The position numbers and the translations under genes were made by a program. Of a stretch of 64,000 bases of DNA, positions 13,305-25,560 are shown piece after piece (position 1 is the stretch's first letter; the number at the start of each line of letters is the position of its first letter). The notes under the pieces were generated by a model. That model did no database searches. It saw only the letters and a program-made list of their open reading frames with translations, and was not told where the DNA came from. Source of the stretch: Atrina japonica (Eukaryota; Mollusca; Bivalvia; Pterioida; Pinnidae); contig BROG01000393.1 of the NCBI GenBank assembly GCA_030159075.1, forward strand, positions 62,001-126,000, read 5' to 3'.

Positions 13305-13790
13305 TCTAAGAATCCTAGAACCATTTTATTTGCAAACGCGATTATGCGGCTTAACATGGAAATACTTCTTTCCAAATTTGGTTACAATTGAATTAATTAG
13401 TCACTGGTTCTAGGGATGAAGTCGAAAATATTTTTAAAAAAAATATTTGAAAACTTTTAAAATTGTGTACTTATTTAGGTGCCTGTTATCTTCACCATTG
13501 ATTTCATAACCTTTGTTACGATAATTCTGCATAATTCCAGACAGTTTTCCCCATATCTTTGTATACATAAAGTCAATCAGGTTTTAGTTAATAAGCCACT
13601 TGTTTCAAAATGCAACCTTTATTATTTGAAGTCGTTTGTGAACATTAAAGTAATTTAACTTAGTAGATATTGACTTAACCGAATGACATATTTAAAATTT
13701 GAACGATATCTTATTCACGAGAAAGAGATATTTACAGATGTACCAAATCTTGATCCTTTTGGCCCTTTTACGATTTTTAGGGAGGGGGGG
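13305..13790 (+). repeat. Dispersed repeat family R1, copy 2
   Basis: Shares ordered landmarks with 4478-5085: 'tttgcaaacgcgattatgcg', 'cactggttctagggatgaag', 'aggtgcctgttatcttcac', 'gtcaatcaggttttagtta' and 'gatccttttggccctttt'. The order is partly permuted relative to copy 1, so the element may have a circular or tandem ancestor. Confidence 0.7.
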
Positions 13791-14133
13791 TCATCAGGTC
13801 ATAATGAGGCCTAGTATATGCATGATATCCGCGTTGATATTTCTTTTCTTTAAAATTTATGGGGGTGACTTTTCTATGGGGGTCACTTTTTACGGGACGA
13901 ATAATGTTGAAGCGGGTCACTTTTCTACGACTACCCGGATAAGATTTCTATCGTAGAAAAGTGACCACGGGTAGCATTTCTACGGCGGGTCAATTTTTCA
14001 CGTTACACCTGCACAAATTGAAAACGACCTGACACACATACGTCTGGGGACTAAGCCCCAATTTAGGAGAATGCAAAAAAAAGTGCTCGACCCTGCTCCC
14101 GACACATCATGTGCTCGGCCCGACATATCAGGG

Positions 14134-14537
14134 CCCGAAGTCACCAAATTTACTCAATACTCAAGCTCAACTTTTATTTTTATTATTTTGACTACAGAAT
14201 CGCTCATAAAACTTCGAATGTGAGTGAATAGGAAACATGTTATAATTTTACATCAGTCACATATAAATTTTTGTGTCACACTAATGATATTCCTGTAAAA
14301 AAAATGAATAAGTACGTTGAGTATGGTACTCAAAATTTGAGTACGTACTCAAACAATTTTTTGATATATCTTAAGTTTTCTTCAAATGAGCAATAACTTC
14401 CACCATTATTTACAATTGTATGTCATCAATACATAAACATGTCCAGTTTCAGAATAAATTTTGCTTGCTTGTTTTTTTCCCTCAAAATCAAGAAAAGTTA
14501 GTTGAGCTTGAGTACTGAGTAAATTTGGTGACTTCGG
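14134..14537. mobile_element. MITE family M2 with about 40-bp terminal inverted repeats
   Basis: The left end 'ccgaagtcaccaaatttact' continues 'caatactcaagctcaact'. The right end is its inverse complement, 'gttgagcttgagtactgagt' continuing 'aaatttggtgacttcgg'. The interior of about 320 bases has no open frame of note and an internal 'gagtacgtactc' palindrome. Length, inverted ends and lack of coding fit a non-autonomous DNA transposon. Target duplications are not clear. Confidence 0.85.
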
Positions 14538-15652
14538 ACGAAACACTGAATGATCTGACTTGTAATGATTTATGTGGAATAAGGAAATATTGGAGGAGGG
14601 GCAATCCACGACAAGGAAGACCACCAATTTTCTATGTAGAAAAGATTTATGGAAGTTCTATATGCCGTCCTTTCGAGGCGAAAGGTCGAAACGACGACAC
14701 GGCGAAATGGCACAAATCAGCTATCGTACAGACTAGCCGAAAAATAAATTGACAGAATACCTAGTCAAATACTCATTTTTGATTTTCCAAAACAGAGTAA
14801 ACGACAATACCTATGCACGGGTTTGAACAATTTGCATTCTGAGAAAATTCCATTGCTTAAATTTACAATATGAATTCGAAATACGCATCACATTATGCAC
14901 ATGGTTGTCAGCTAGTTCGTGCTTCGTGTGACTCAATATGTAGTTTACTTCATTACTTTGACATCCGGTGATTCCAACATTGTATCGTGTTGTAAATTTA
15001 AAATACAGGCTGGGTGCAAATACAAAATTTACATGACGACTGGTGGGTGTCACTGAATACAAAATTTATGACATTACAGTTGTATAAAAATGCGTATCGG
15101 TAAATAGGCCTTCTGAAGATTTATGAAGTATCAGCTTATTGGTGATTTAACAACAAATACTAACACATTTAGTTTACCTATGTGTTACCCTTTTGCATAT
15201 CATTTTCTCGTCCTCGGTTTCATCTTGTCATTTTTCACAAAATCGATATTAAATTTACTTTGAGAGATAATCTTAGCCCATGAACCATGCTAGACATAAA
15301 CCTGACAGATTAACCTCTAGATAAATAAAAACACCATCTTATATTTTAATCTATCTTTCTCCAAAGTTTGAAGATATATGTAGGAAGACAAAAAGTCTAT
15401 CATTGTATTATAGACTCCGGAAGAAGTTTTAGAATAGGATCAATAATTGTGATTTTAATATTTAAGCTGAATAGTATTGCTTTCAGTAATCACCTCAATT
15501 TAAAAACCGAGCAAACTTGTACGTCCATATTGCCGAGATACACGGAAAGCAGTCCGAGCAAAATGAAGGACGCTGGAGAAACCCGGCACAGGGGAAAGAT
15601 GGGTTTATATATAATAATAAATTAAAATATGATAAACGCTCTTTTCCTGTGG

Positions 15653-15654
<2 letters not shown>
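14538..15654. other. No gene recognised
   Basis: AT-rich sequence with short open frames on both strands, none with a recognisable motif or a supported splice site. Confidence 0.35.
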
Positions 15655-15745
<91 letters not shown>

Positions 15746-15763
15746 GGTGGGGGGGGGGGGGGG
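15655..15763. repeat. (TA)n microsatellite followed by poly(G)
   Basis: About 45 TA units with one CA interruption near 15721, then 'tggtgg' and an unbroken G run to 15763. The open Tyr-Ile frames across it are spurious. Confidence 0.96.
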
Positions 15764-15810
15764 TTGGGTTAAAGCGTGATGCTTTTACCACTCGGCTGCA
15801 GAGGCCCCTC
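15764..15810 (-). repeat. SINE family B head fragment, reverse
   Basis: 'taaagcgtgatgcttttacc' then 'actcggctgcagaggcccc' is the reverse complement of the family B tRNA-like head. The rest of the body is missing, apparently replaced by the microsatellite. Confidence 0.7.
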
Positions 15811-16895
15811 GAAAGCTGAAAGCCGGGCTTTCAAAAGCGCAAGCAGTGTTGTTGCATATAAATTAAGACTGTGATTCAAAGTAATGATATAGTATTAATT
15901 TCCATATAATTATAAATTTATAAAAAGTATATATAATTTATTTATATTATTTTAGGGGAGATATTATAAATATATGGGTTACGTGTATGCTTAAGTCAAT
16001 TAAGTAGACCTTCAAGTGTTATAAAAATGTCAATTTCTAGTTACACATACGAAAAAACTTATCAATAGTAAACTTGATATATTACAAAGGTCCCGGTGTT
16101 ATGAGTTTAGAAAAAGTATTAACATTAATTATGAAAGAAAATCATACATACAAATGGTTATAATGTTCACGTGATATTTGCTGAAAAAAACATGGTGTCT
16201 TTAATGTCCTAAAATTGTCCAGATTATTCGGCTTCTAAGATAAATGCCGGAAGTATTCATAATGTATAACGAAGTATACATAATGTTTGTTATTTCCATT
16301 TACTAGCATTTATATTGAGACGAAATTCCTCGATGTAAAGAAATTAAGGTATAGGTGTAGGTGTTGAAACCTGTATAAAAATAGCTTATCAAAACAATTT
16401 AATACGTATGTTTGACATGACAAACCTCCAATACTTCGCTGTATGCAGTTGAATTTGACGATAAATCACCGGGAAGTCACATGCACAAAAAAGTTTATTA
16501 CTCCGAAATAGATGGTAGCTACAGCCGGTTTTCGTCTTTGGTGATATGCCTGGCTGAAAACGATGCGTCTGAAAGGCTCATACCATAAATAGTCAATTTC
16601 AGTTATTATAACTTACCTGAGAAGTAGGTCCACTTTTAAATAGATATTTTATATGTACTGTTATGACAGAATATTATAACGTACACGGAATAGTGACGTC
16701 ATCGGTTTTCTTCAATTATTTGGCGCACAATGAGGCGCATATTTACAAGCAGAAAGGTCGTATAGTTCGTAACGTGAATGATTAACGCCCTTTTCAGAGT
16801 TCAATTATAATGGCTGCACACGTAAAATGAGGCGCCCTTGATCGGAACTTTACAAATAGCAGAAAGGTCGTATAGCCACTCTCGAAAAAAAAAAA
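15811..16895. other. No gene recognised
   Basis: AT-rich DNA. The minus strand shows a strong isolated donor, 'ctcag|gtaagtt', near 16614-16624, without a recognisable coding exon before it; a non-coding first exon is possible. The end of the stretch contains 'agaaaggtcgtatag' twice (about 16751 and 16861), part of repeat family R2. Confidence 0.35.
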
Positions 16896-17440
16896 ACGGG
16901 AACCCTATCAGAGACGTTCAATATATGATTCTGCGGACCTAGGATTTCCATTTCAAATTTGAAGATAAATAGAGGATAAAAAATGTTCGGAAAAAACAAA
17001 GAAAATATATTGAACAGAGCAAATTATGGTAGTTTACACTTGTAAAGTAAAATACAAGCGTAATTTGAAAAAAATCTGTGCTGCGAGTGTCAATGCAACG
17101 TCACAAATTCTGACGTAAATTACTACGACGTCACAATCAATGCATTAAAAATCGCCCGGTTGATTCGGTGTCTTCATTCAGGCGTTAATGTAGCGAAGTG
17201 AAAGCTATTATTCAGGTTAGTTCGGGTTATAATAACTCGAATGATTACTCGCCACTTTCGGTCAAAGTCCCTCCAAAAAATATGAAAAAATCGGGAACCC
17301 TATCAGGTGGCCAATCAGAGACGTTCAATATATCATGATGCGGAGTCTGCGTTTCAAAGACCTAGGATTTCATTTAAAGTTCATTTGTAAGATATGAATT
17401 TAGGATTTAAACACGGAAAACAAAAGTTCGTCAGAAAAAA
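16896..17440. repeat. Dispersed repeat family R2 with internal duplication
   Basis: 'cgggaaccctatca' followed by 'gagacgttcaatatat' occurs at 16897 and 17292, each leading into 'acctaggattt'. Between them, 17090-17239 reads 'caatgcaacgtcacaaa' through 'ttcattcaggcgttaatgta' and 'tattcaggttagttcggg'. That middle block recurs at 18805-18970, and a 75-base relative is nested at about 30042-30112. Confidence 0.75.
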
Positions 17441-18240
17441 ACAAAATCGATTAAAATACTGCAATATTTTATCTATTTTATACTATTTTTTAGCATTTGG
17501 GGGTAATGAAGTATGACACATCCTTGGAAAAAGATCATTCCACACTCTGTTGTATATGTTCATTAACTTTTTGTGTTCAAAGGAAAATTTTGTCCAAAGT
17601 TTCAATATAAAAAACAATTTTCATCAAGTCCATGTATTACGTCGTTGTAGGATATACAATGCACGGTCACAGACGGCGTTCATTTATTTTCGTCGAGGAC
17701 CATACTGACGTAAAAACCAGGAAACCCTTAAATACTACAGTGGGTAGTTTCACTCTTTTTATCAAGCGGCATTCACAATCTTTCAAACTGGTTACTGAAG
17801 CATAGGCTCTGCTTTGTGTTTTTCATTCTTGAATTTCATAGATCTGCTTGTTTTTCACTAAAGATAAGTAGAATCTACGTGCTTCCTTGAGTCGAGAGAT
17901 CGAATAGTGTGTTACACACATTGCGGTAAATATAACCATAGACCCTTGGATTGCTTTTTATTCGTAGATTACAAGTGATTGTCTACTACATGTAGGTTAA
18001 TTTACAGTTAGTCTGACTGGATGCGGCCCTTATGATTACTTTTACCCGAGCGCCGAATACAGGCCTACTTTTTTAGAATGTTACAAAGTCCCGACACTCA
18101 AGTGCGTAGAAAGTTTTAAAAAAAATAGTTATATGAAATCTAAAAATCCAAAGTAAGCCCTAGCAAAATATATGCCCGACTGCATTCTCTTGTTGGGTTT
18201 TAATCAAACTGTTTAACATTTTACACCATCCTTACACATA
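17441..18240. other. No gene recognised
   Basis: AT-rich unique-looking sequence. No open frame with a motif and no clear repeat. Confidence 0.35.
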
Positions 18241-18300
18241 AGTGATTGTGGCGTAATGGTTCACGTCATTGTATCAAGGGTCATGGGTCTGAATCTGGAA
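18241..18300 (+). repeat. tRNA-like fragment, probable SINE head
   Basis: 'gtggcgtaatggttcacgtc' resembles an A-box arm and 'catgggtctgaatctgg' a worn B box about 35 bases later. The arms do not pair as a functional tRNA would, so it is called a derived repeat rather than a tRNA gene. Confidence 0.45.
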
Positions 18301-18612
18301 ATTGTTTTTTTTTTCCGTATTTTAAAATTTTAGGATATATTTTTCACCAGAGTGGATAAATAAATGTTCATTAAGAAAAACATGACCTTGAAACAAGAGA
18401 AACAAGTCAAATTTAGATCTCGTTTACAATGCTTTTTAAAAAATATGACCATCACCGTTTGGGGGCCGTTTTGGACCCTTAGTTGTATAGTTTTGACGAT
18501 AAATCGAGGAAAATAAATGTTCGAAAAAAGAAAACAAAGAAAATTTTGACCGTAACTGCAAATGATCATTGACAGTTTGATAAATCACAACTTTCTTTTA
18601 CCAGTAATTTGA

Positions 18613-18765
18613 TTTGATTTGATTTTTATATTTTACGCCATACTCAACAATCTTTCAGCCATTTGTTGGCGTCCAGTTTTTATTGGTGGAGGAGAAACCC
18701 CGGTTACCCGGGTAAAGACTACCGACCTTCCGCAAGAAAACTGGCAAACTTTCCCACTTAATTCG
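18613..18765 (-). repeat. SINE family B, truncated at the tRNA head, with target duplication
   Basis: The body 'ttttacgccatactcaacaa' to 'ctggcaaactttcccac' matches family B. A 13-base target duplication, accagtaatttga, flanks it at 18600-18612 and 18766-18778. The tRNA head is missing, as expected for a 5'-truncated retrotransposed copy. Confidence 0.92.
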
Positions 18766-18804
18766 ACCAGTAATTTGAAATAAACCTCGGATGTTGCGGA
18801 GTAG

Positions 18805-18970
18805 TCAATGCAACGTCACAAAATACTGACGTAGATTACTATGACGTCACAATCTGACACAGTAAAAATTTCTTCCGGTTGAAGAATTCTGATTGTGTAT
18901 TCATTCAGGCGTTAATGTAATGATCGAAGTGAGCGAAATATAACGACTGGATTATTCGGGTTAGGTTATA
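18805..18970. repeat. Dispersed repeat family R2, second block
   Basis: 'caatgcaacgtcacaaaata', 'tactatgacgtcacaatc', 'ttcattcaggcgttaatgta' and 'tattcgggttaggtta' repeat the block at 17090-17239 with small differences. Each copy carries CRE-like 'tgacgtca'/'gacgtcac' motifs. Confidence 0.75.
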
Positions 18971-19489
18971 TAGTTAATTGAATCTTGTCAAAAGTTGTCG
19001 TGTCCGTTAAATGTTACGTTGTGTGCTTTGTGTAGTGTCTGTTTGTCACATTTCGTCCGGCTAGTAGATCACTTTGAAAAGAGGCTAGAAATATGTAAAA
19101 CCTCTCCTGCCAGTTTAGAGCTTCAACTACTGTGTCCCAGTAAATCGTGAAAGAGGTTTTTTGTTAAATGTTCGTAAAAAAATTCGCCTTTGAACAATGA
19201 TTCATCAAATATAACTCATTATAATTTCCATCGATTACGTTCCACTCACACTCATTTTGAACTATATTCCTATTTGGGATTGGATTTCATAAGTTGGAAA
19301 ACTTGTGTCCAATCCATTTGCATATATTTTGCAATCAAGTGTGTATAATCTATAATCATAAAACCTGTTCATGATCTTTGTCGGAAATGAAACCGGATGT
19401 TGACATACATCGTTCCGGTGCGCAAGTCAACGGAATAATGATACACGTGCAGGGTCTTTGACGGATTATTCAACCCAATGTCTTGTGAC
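18971..19489. other. No gene recognised
   Basis: AT-rich sequence with no recognised coding or repeat signal. Confidence 0.35.
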
Positions 19490-19955
19490 TCGAATTCACC
19501 AAGTTTACCCAAGATCAAATGACCTTTAAAGACAAAAACACACAAAATTTATGCTGCGATCGGACTTATTTGTGTATTGACGGCATACAACTGTAAATAA
19601 TGATAGAAAATAATGCTCATTTGAAGAACACGAGAAATATTTGAAAACCCTTTCACCCCTGAGTATATGAATAGTATGCTTTTTCTAGTGTTTATGACCA
19701 GTCTATTGTGGCCTGTAGGGTTACAAGGGTTAAAAATCGTTTGAGTACATACTCACACTTTGAGTACCATACTCTATGAATTTGTTAATTTCTAAATGAA
19801 AAATTATATGTGACCCAAATCTTTTAATGTGAACGACGAAAAATAAAAATGTTTCTTGTTCCTGCTGAGTCAGGGTACAGAGGTTTTTACAAAGACGTAT
19901 ATAGTTAAACATAAAGTGAGAGTTTGAGTACTGTGTATTTTTATAACTTCAGGCC
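19490..19955. mobile_element. MITE family M2, decayed copy
   Basis: The right end 'gagtttgagtactgtgtatt' followed by 'tttataacttcagg' matches the right terminal repeat of the copy at 14134-14537. Internally 'ttgagtacatactcacactt' matches its 'gagtacgtactc' region. The left end ('gaattcaccaagtttaccca', about 19493) is a weak match, so the left boundary is approximate. Confidence 0.55.
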
Positions 19956-20596
19956 CAGGTGACTTACGGGTGATGTTTACATTCCGATAAAAATGATAAA
20001 ACAACAATAACCTCTGCTATTATAGGTAAATAACTCCAGAAAATAATGAAATATTTAACTACGGTCTAGAGTATTCGAGGAACATATTCGAAATAAAACG
20101 TAAAATTGTTTACGACGATGACATTCTTTGGATTAAATAGCAATTCTAATAATAAAACCATGGTTTCTCCGACATAAACTTCCAAAATGCTACCCTCTCC
20201 GGATTTACTGTTACACATAGGAGCCCCATGTGATACCTCATCGTGGCAACAGATAAAAATTGGTCAACGCCAGACCCCAAGATGAGTGCAAAAGGGCAAC
20301 AGGTAGATGAGACTCGTAAGCTAGAAAGATGACCCACTTCAACATTTCTATTATTCGTCCCATGAAAGTTAGCCCAATAGAAAAGTATATAAAAAAAATG
20401 AAACAAATAGCGGTTAATTACACCTTTACCGATCCCGATCTTATTATCCAAGTGACCTACATTCCGATAGGAACACGAGATTAGAACTCCAATAAGAGAT
20501 ATACGGTTCACGTTATTGGAATTTAATTCCATTAAATGTTAAATTTACCTATCAACGTCATCGTTACCAAACAATAATCATTTATTAACAAGCAAA
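19956..20596. other. No gene recognised
   Basis: Contains a 128-codon minus-strand open frame (20146-20532), among the longer non-repetitive frames here, but with no recognised motif, no start context and no splice signals that would support it. Confidence 0.3.
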
Positions 20597-20762
20597 ATGG
20601 AAAAGGAAATGATTGGAATGCTTTCATCTTCCGCGATTAAATTTTATTGGATAAATGATGACTATTCGAAATCTGGAAAACTCATCACGTTATATGAAAA
20701 AGTTTCGGAGCAAGATCATGGTCCATTAAATGGTTTAAACTTCAGAGAAAGCGTTACGATAA
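20597..20762 (+). CDS. Candidate first coding exon of an unknown gene
   Basis: An ATG in good context ('caaaATGG') opens 55 codons of well-balanced composition (for example SAIKFYWINDDYSKSGKL and NGLNFRESVTI). It runs straight into a strong donor, gtaagtttt, with one base of the next codon left over. I do not recognise the protein. No matching next exon was found. The 3' LTR of the retrotransposon begins about 140 bases downstream, so the exon may be cut off from the rest of its gene, or the real next exon may lie beyond the insertion. It could also be chance open sequence. Confidence 0.38.
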
Positions 20763-20903
20763 GTAAGTTTTTCACATGTTTTTAAATTAGAGGTTTCGTG
20801 ATAACTATTTTATGTGGTATGGGTAACATCTACGTTCAACTCGTTACCAACCAGTCCACAATAACTTTAGCACCAATTTCGCCTCAAGTTAACAAGGTGA
20901 TTA

Positions 20904-21337
20904 TGTAAACCAAAAAATGGGATCGTATAGATGATTTTAATTCAGCAGAGTACAGCAATGGTAAACAATGTTTCAACAATCAGAGAATGGTGGTGTTCTC
21001 TCTAGGCGGTTTCATCTGCCTCATTTGTCAGTTTTGACGATAAAGTTCTAGAAACTTCTAGAGAGTTTTGCATTACAATTGAATAAATCATCAAAATCTG
21101 TCATGCAACTTGGTAACCTTTTTACGTACAATCTGATGATGATGACAGATATTTGACTTTTAACATGCAAAAATCATCATATATTGTAATAATGCTCGGA
21201 GTAATTTTGAATTTGGAATGTTATATCTATATTTGTCAACATATTTACTGAAATCATGTAATTTTAGCTGCCCGTATTTCGTCACACCAATTTATTTACG
21301 TATATAATTTCCTAAAAGATTTATCTCCCGTACCTCA
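20904..21337 (-). repeat. 3' LTR of the retrotransposon, deletion-riddled
   Basis: Aligns end to end with the other LTR, sharing 'gatcgtatag', 'tggtggtgttctctctaggc', 'gttctagaaacttctagaga' and 'cctaaaagatttatctcccg'. It is about 120 bases shorter because of scattered deletions, including the segment that carries the TATA box in its partner. Confidence 0.85.
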
Positions 21338-23560
21338 TATTTGTCCCTATCCCTTGAAATTTTTACTATCATTCTTATAAATACTTTCCAAATTATAATT
21401 TAGGTCCGGTTTTTACTGTTTAATCATGAAATCCTGGATTTTTATCGTAAATAAATTGTATCTGAATCATTAGCAAATTAACTTGTGACTTAGATTTCTC
21501 ATTAATCCACTATCAATCGTGACCTGGATTTTCAACAATTCATATCTCATAAAACTCGTGATCTGGATTAAAAATAAAAATATGACCTGGATGAAAAAAT
21601 GTGACTTGGATTATAATTTCAATATATATTCATGCATTAAACCGGTTCAATAACTGTCTCAACACAAAGTAAAAGTTCATCATTTAAAGTTCATAATTGG
21701 AAAGTCCTCCATTCACGGAAAGTTTTCCTTAATATGTTCACGGAAAGTCCTCCGTCCTTTGCGCAATATTCTGTTTTTTTTTTTAATAATAATAAAGTTT
21801 TCGACTTCTTTAAGTTATCATCTTTTTGTATTCACATTACACTGTGATTATTACTTAAGTTCTGTCGAATGTTTACTGGTGAACTTAAAACTGGTAATCA
21901 GCCAAGTGGTCTCATCCACTTCGATGTTTTCGATCGACGATTTGTTGTTATCGTTAAATTCTTGCGGTGTCACATCACCTGTTTCTGGGTCTTGATAAAG
22001 TTCATGATTTATTTCTTTCACAGGAATGTACATATTCGCTTTTGTAGTTTTGTTGACTGTTTTTCATTTCTCCTTGACTAATCTTGACTGTATAGTGTTC
22101 GGTTTTCAATGTTAATTCTGGTTTGATCAGTTACTGGTTACGGTACATACTGCAATGTCTATGTCGTGTTTATCCTTTTTTGGATATGCACATATACTGG
22201 CTGTGTTTCTTGACCGTTGTTTCATTTTTTCTGTTATAAGATTGCGAATGTCATTATCATCTGCTGTTGACTGTGTAAATGATTAGAGGTGCTCCTGATA
22301 TGGCTGTTGGTTCTGGTTTCTTAGAAGTCTTGAAAGATTTGGAAGACTCAACTCCTCTTTTCCCTCATTACTTGACCACTTAACATTAGTGATTTTTCTT
22401 TTTGACAGACGATTCTGAATGCTTAACTACTGGTTATCGGATGTATTGACCGTTTTTAACCCAAAAATCATCTTCTGGCATTGGTTGCATTTCTTCTAGT
22501 TTTAGTTCATTTATAAATTATCTAAATTAATTTCTTTTACTGGTCTTAGGATTTTTAATCTTATCATACCGTGGGAAATTTTGTTTATATCTCCAAAAAC
22601 AAATTTACTATCTTATACTTGTCAACTAATGTTTTTAAAGGATCCTTAAAGTTAAAATTACTTTCCTTATAAATGGACTTGACAATTTTGTTCCAAATGT
22701 AGAATGTCGAGGTGGCAATGTTTTCTTAATCTTTGTCACACATGATCATGAAATTTTGTAACTTTTCAGTGATTAACCAATTTCCTTCTGTAACATACTG
22801 TCCTTGACTTTTGTTCAATTTTTGATCGTGTTTCCAGAAATATAGAAATCACAACATGTAAACAGTATAGATAGGACTGTCAAAAGAACAATATCTTATC
22901 GAAGGGTTTTGAACATTTTAAAAGTGCAAATTGTGTTTTCTCTTTGTTTACCGCTAAGGCTTCTGACTCTAAGTCATTAATGTGGTAATGCCAAGTTATG
23001 TATCAAATTTCTAAGGCATTTGTTGTGTCAACCAAAGGTACTGACACAATAACTTGTTGTAGCACAAGTCAATGTTTTGTTATAGGTCCCAAAGATCTTT
23101 TTCAGGGTCAAAAGGCAAAGCAAAACGTGGATTCAATTGATTTTTTGATTGATAAAAGTAATTGCCGAAACTGTAAAGGTTGAATGACAGAGGGTGCGAG
23201 GTGTCCCAGTGATAACATATTCAATTGAATTTAGAGATATTGAATTTTGCCTGTAATTTATATATGTACTTTTCATCGTCTTACACTTTATTCTTGCACA
23301 TGTTATCAAATATATCCAAACTATTCTCATTCAAACAAGTTACAAATATATCCAAACTATTCTTATTCATGTTATCAAAAGTCGAATTTAAGACTAGTCG
23401 TCTACAAGTCTTTTTGAACTCTTACTATCCTTATTTATTCTTTGTTTTCTGTCTGATTTTCTCTATCATCTAACTCGAAATTTCGTCATCTGTAGATTCT
23501 GAATCTGGAGTTGATTTTCTTATCGGTCTATTTAATTTGTCTTGGGGTATCTCCCAATCA
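21338..23560 (-). pseudogene. Retrotransposon 3' internal region, unassigned
   Basis: Lies between the integrase core and the 3' LTR. A purine-rich tract on the minus strand ('aagggataggga', about 21344-21355) is placed where a polypurine primer would be. Short broken frames occur, such as one of 60 codons at 21851-22033 rich in acidic residues. They probably belong to the pol C-terminus or an extra ORF, but no motif was recognised. Confidence 0.5.
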
Positions 23561-23699
23561 TCTAAATTAGCTAACCTAAGATGTCGAGCATGTGTGTGTC
23601 TTAAACTGATTCTTAACTATAAAACTTAGAGGTCCTTTTTCTTCAATAATCTGTCCATTTATTATCTAATTTACTGCTTTGATTCTTAATATATACTGG

Positions 23700-24420
23700 A
23701 TCTCCTATCTTGAAATTAATTTCTTGACTACCCCTATCTGCATATCTCTTTTGTCAGCGTCTTCTAAATTTTTGTGTACTAACGTTTATGTTGCTAAATA
23801 TTGGTCTTCCCCATTATATTTTCTTCTAGGTTTAAGAATTGAATCTAATGGTAATACTACATCCCTATTGAACAATTCACTTGGATGAAATCTAATTGCT
23901 GCTAATGTCTGATTCAAATATAAATCCCATGTCTGAACATCATCAGATATAAGTTCTATGAAATCTTTCTACCTTGCCGTTACTTTGAGGACTATAATAA
24001 GATGTTGTGATATGATCTATATTTAATTCTTTAAGTGTTTCTTGTACAGCCTTATTCACGTTTTCTGACCCATTATCTGAAAGTGGGCAACTATATTATC
24101 AGCTGATTTACTTGGTACACTAAAAGCTTCTCTGGCCATCCAGAATATAAATCTATGAATGATTTACTTGTTGCCTGAAAGGTGGTTATGCAGGTTTCTT
24201 TGAAGGTGGATGTGTTTTCTTTGGATCTACATGGTACATTTTTGGAAAATAGTATTTTGGTTCCTGCCATATGTCCTACAAAATCATGATGTTGTTTAAT
24301 GACAATGTTTTCTAATTTTTCAGGTATGTACAATCTGAGTTTTGGATCTTCTGAATCTTGTTGAGATAGAAAATATAATAAACTTTTGTTCCCTTTTAGT
24401 GGCCTCTCCATTGTCCAATT
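23700..24420 (-). pseudogene. Integrase relic of the Ty3/gypsy element
   Basis: The minus strand encodes LYIPEKLENIVIKQHHD followed by VGHMAGT (24300-24340), the start of the integrase HHCC zinc-binding region. Further along (about 23930-24000) comes the end of the catalytic core, with PQSNGKVERFHRT and TWDLYLNQTLAA. Stops and frameshifts separate these blocks. The element would have used the enzyme to insert its DNA copy; this copy cannot. Confidence 0.85.
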
Positions 24421-24639
24421 TTATCTTAAGTTTTGCTATTTTCTATCTATATTCCCTGGAAGATCTATAAGTCTAGCGTATTTCTTTGGAGTGAACTTGT
24501 TTGAATTTAATGCACCTACTTCTTTCCATTCAGAATTATCAATTTCTTGACTGTCTGGTATTCTTGACACGTCAGCGCAACAGTTAAATCTACCTTCTAT
24601 ATACTCAATCTTACAGATAACCTGCGATACAGAGCCCAT

Positions 24640-25560
24640 TGTTGTATTTTCTTATTTTGCATAGGTGAATCTAATAAATATTTCAAGGGACGATGGTCTG
24701 TACGTACTACAAACTGAGCATGTAAATATAAAACATTCTTTTTCTATTGTTGACCATAGATTTGCTTAATTTGTGAGACAAATAATAGATAGGTTTTTCT
24801 TCCCCAGTATCTGTAAGCTGTGTGAGACAAGCACCTACACAAGTATCACTAGCATCTGTGTATAACACATAAGGTTTGTTTGTATCAGGATAAGCTAACA
24901 AGAAAATCGGCTAAATCTAGCATATTTCTTAGTTAACTCAATCAAAGGTTCTGCTATCTTTGAGAAATTTGGTATGATCTCCTATAATAACTACACATGC
25001 CAATAAATCCCCTAATTTCTCTTACATTTCTTTGGTACAGGTAATGTTCTTATAGCTTTCACTTTCTTTTCATTAGGTTTCACTCCATGTTCACTAACAA
25101 TAAAACCTAAAATATTCTATTTCTTTCTGAAAGAAACTACATTTCTTCAGCGTATCTTATCAAACACTATTTGAATATGTCTAAGGTTCTTCTGAGTCTT
25201 TTGAAAATATTAAAATGTCATCCAATGTAAGCAGTGGCAAAGTCCTCACATTCTTGTAATACTATGTTCATGAGTTCTTGGAAGATAGCTGGAGCATTAC
25301 TTAACCCAAAGGGCATTACATTAAACTACAAGTAAAAGCTACTATCTTCATCCATTTGTACTTGCCAATACCCCACTTTTAAGATCTAAACTAAATGTTT
25401 GGCCTTTCCCAACCTAGACTACACACATTCTTTTGAACTGGAAAAAGCCCATGTTGACCTTGACCTTTCTATAATACCCTGCATCTAACATTTCATCTAC
25501 TGCCTTGTCAATTACTTGTCGTTTGTTAAGGGGTGTTCTATACGGTCTATTTCTGATTGG
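24640..25560 (-). pseudogene. Reverse transcriptase and RNase H relic
   Basis: RNase H is read from PYVLYTDASDTCVGACL (about 24830-24890), a typical gypsy RNase H start with the catalytic Asp, and KPIYYLSHKLSKS. Upstream on the minus strand are reverse-transcriptase blocks: MPFGLSNAPAIFQELMN near 25260-25320, and the YxDD catalytic block near 25215-25235, which carries a one-base frame break. Many further indels interrupt the frame. Confidence 0.88.

Noticed and set aside
20146..20532. 128-codon minus-strand open frame
   Set aside because: It has no recognised motif, no signal or splice context and irregular composition. It is kept only as a note within the surrounding stretch.
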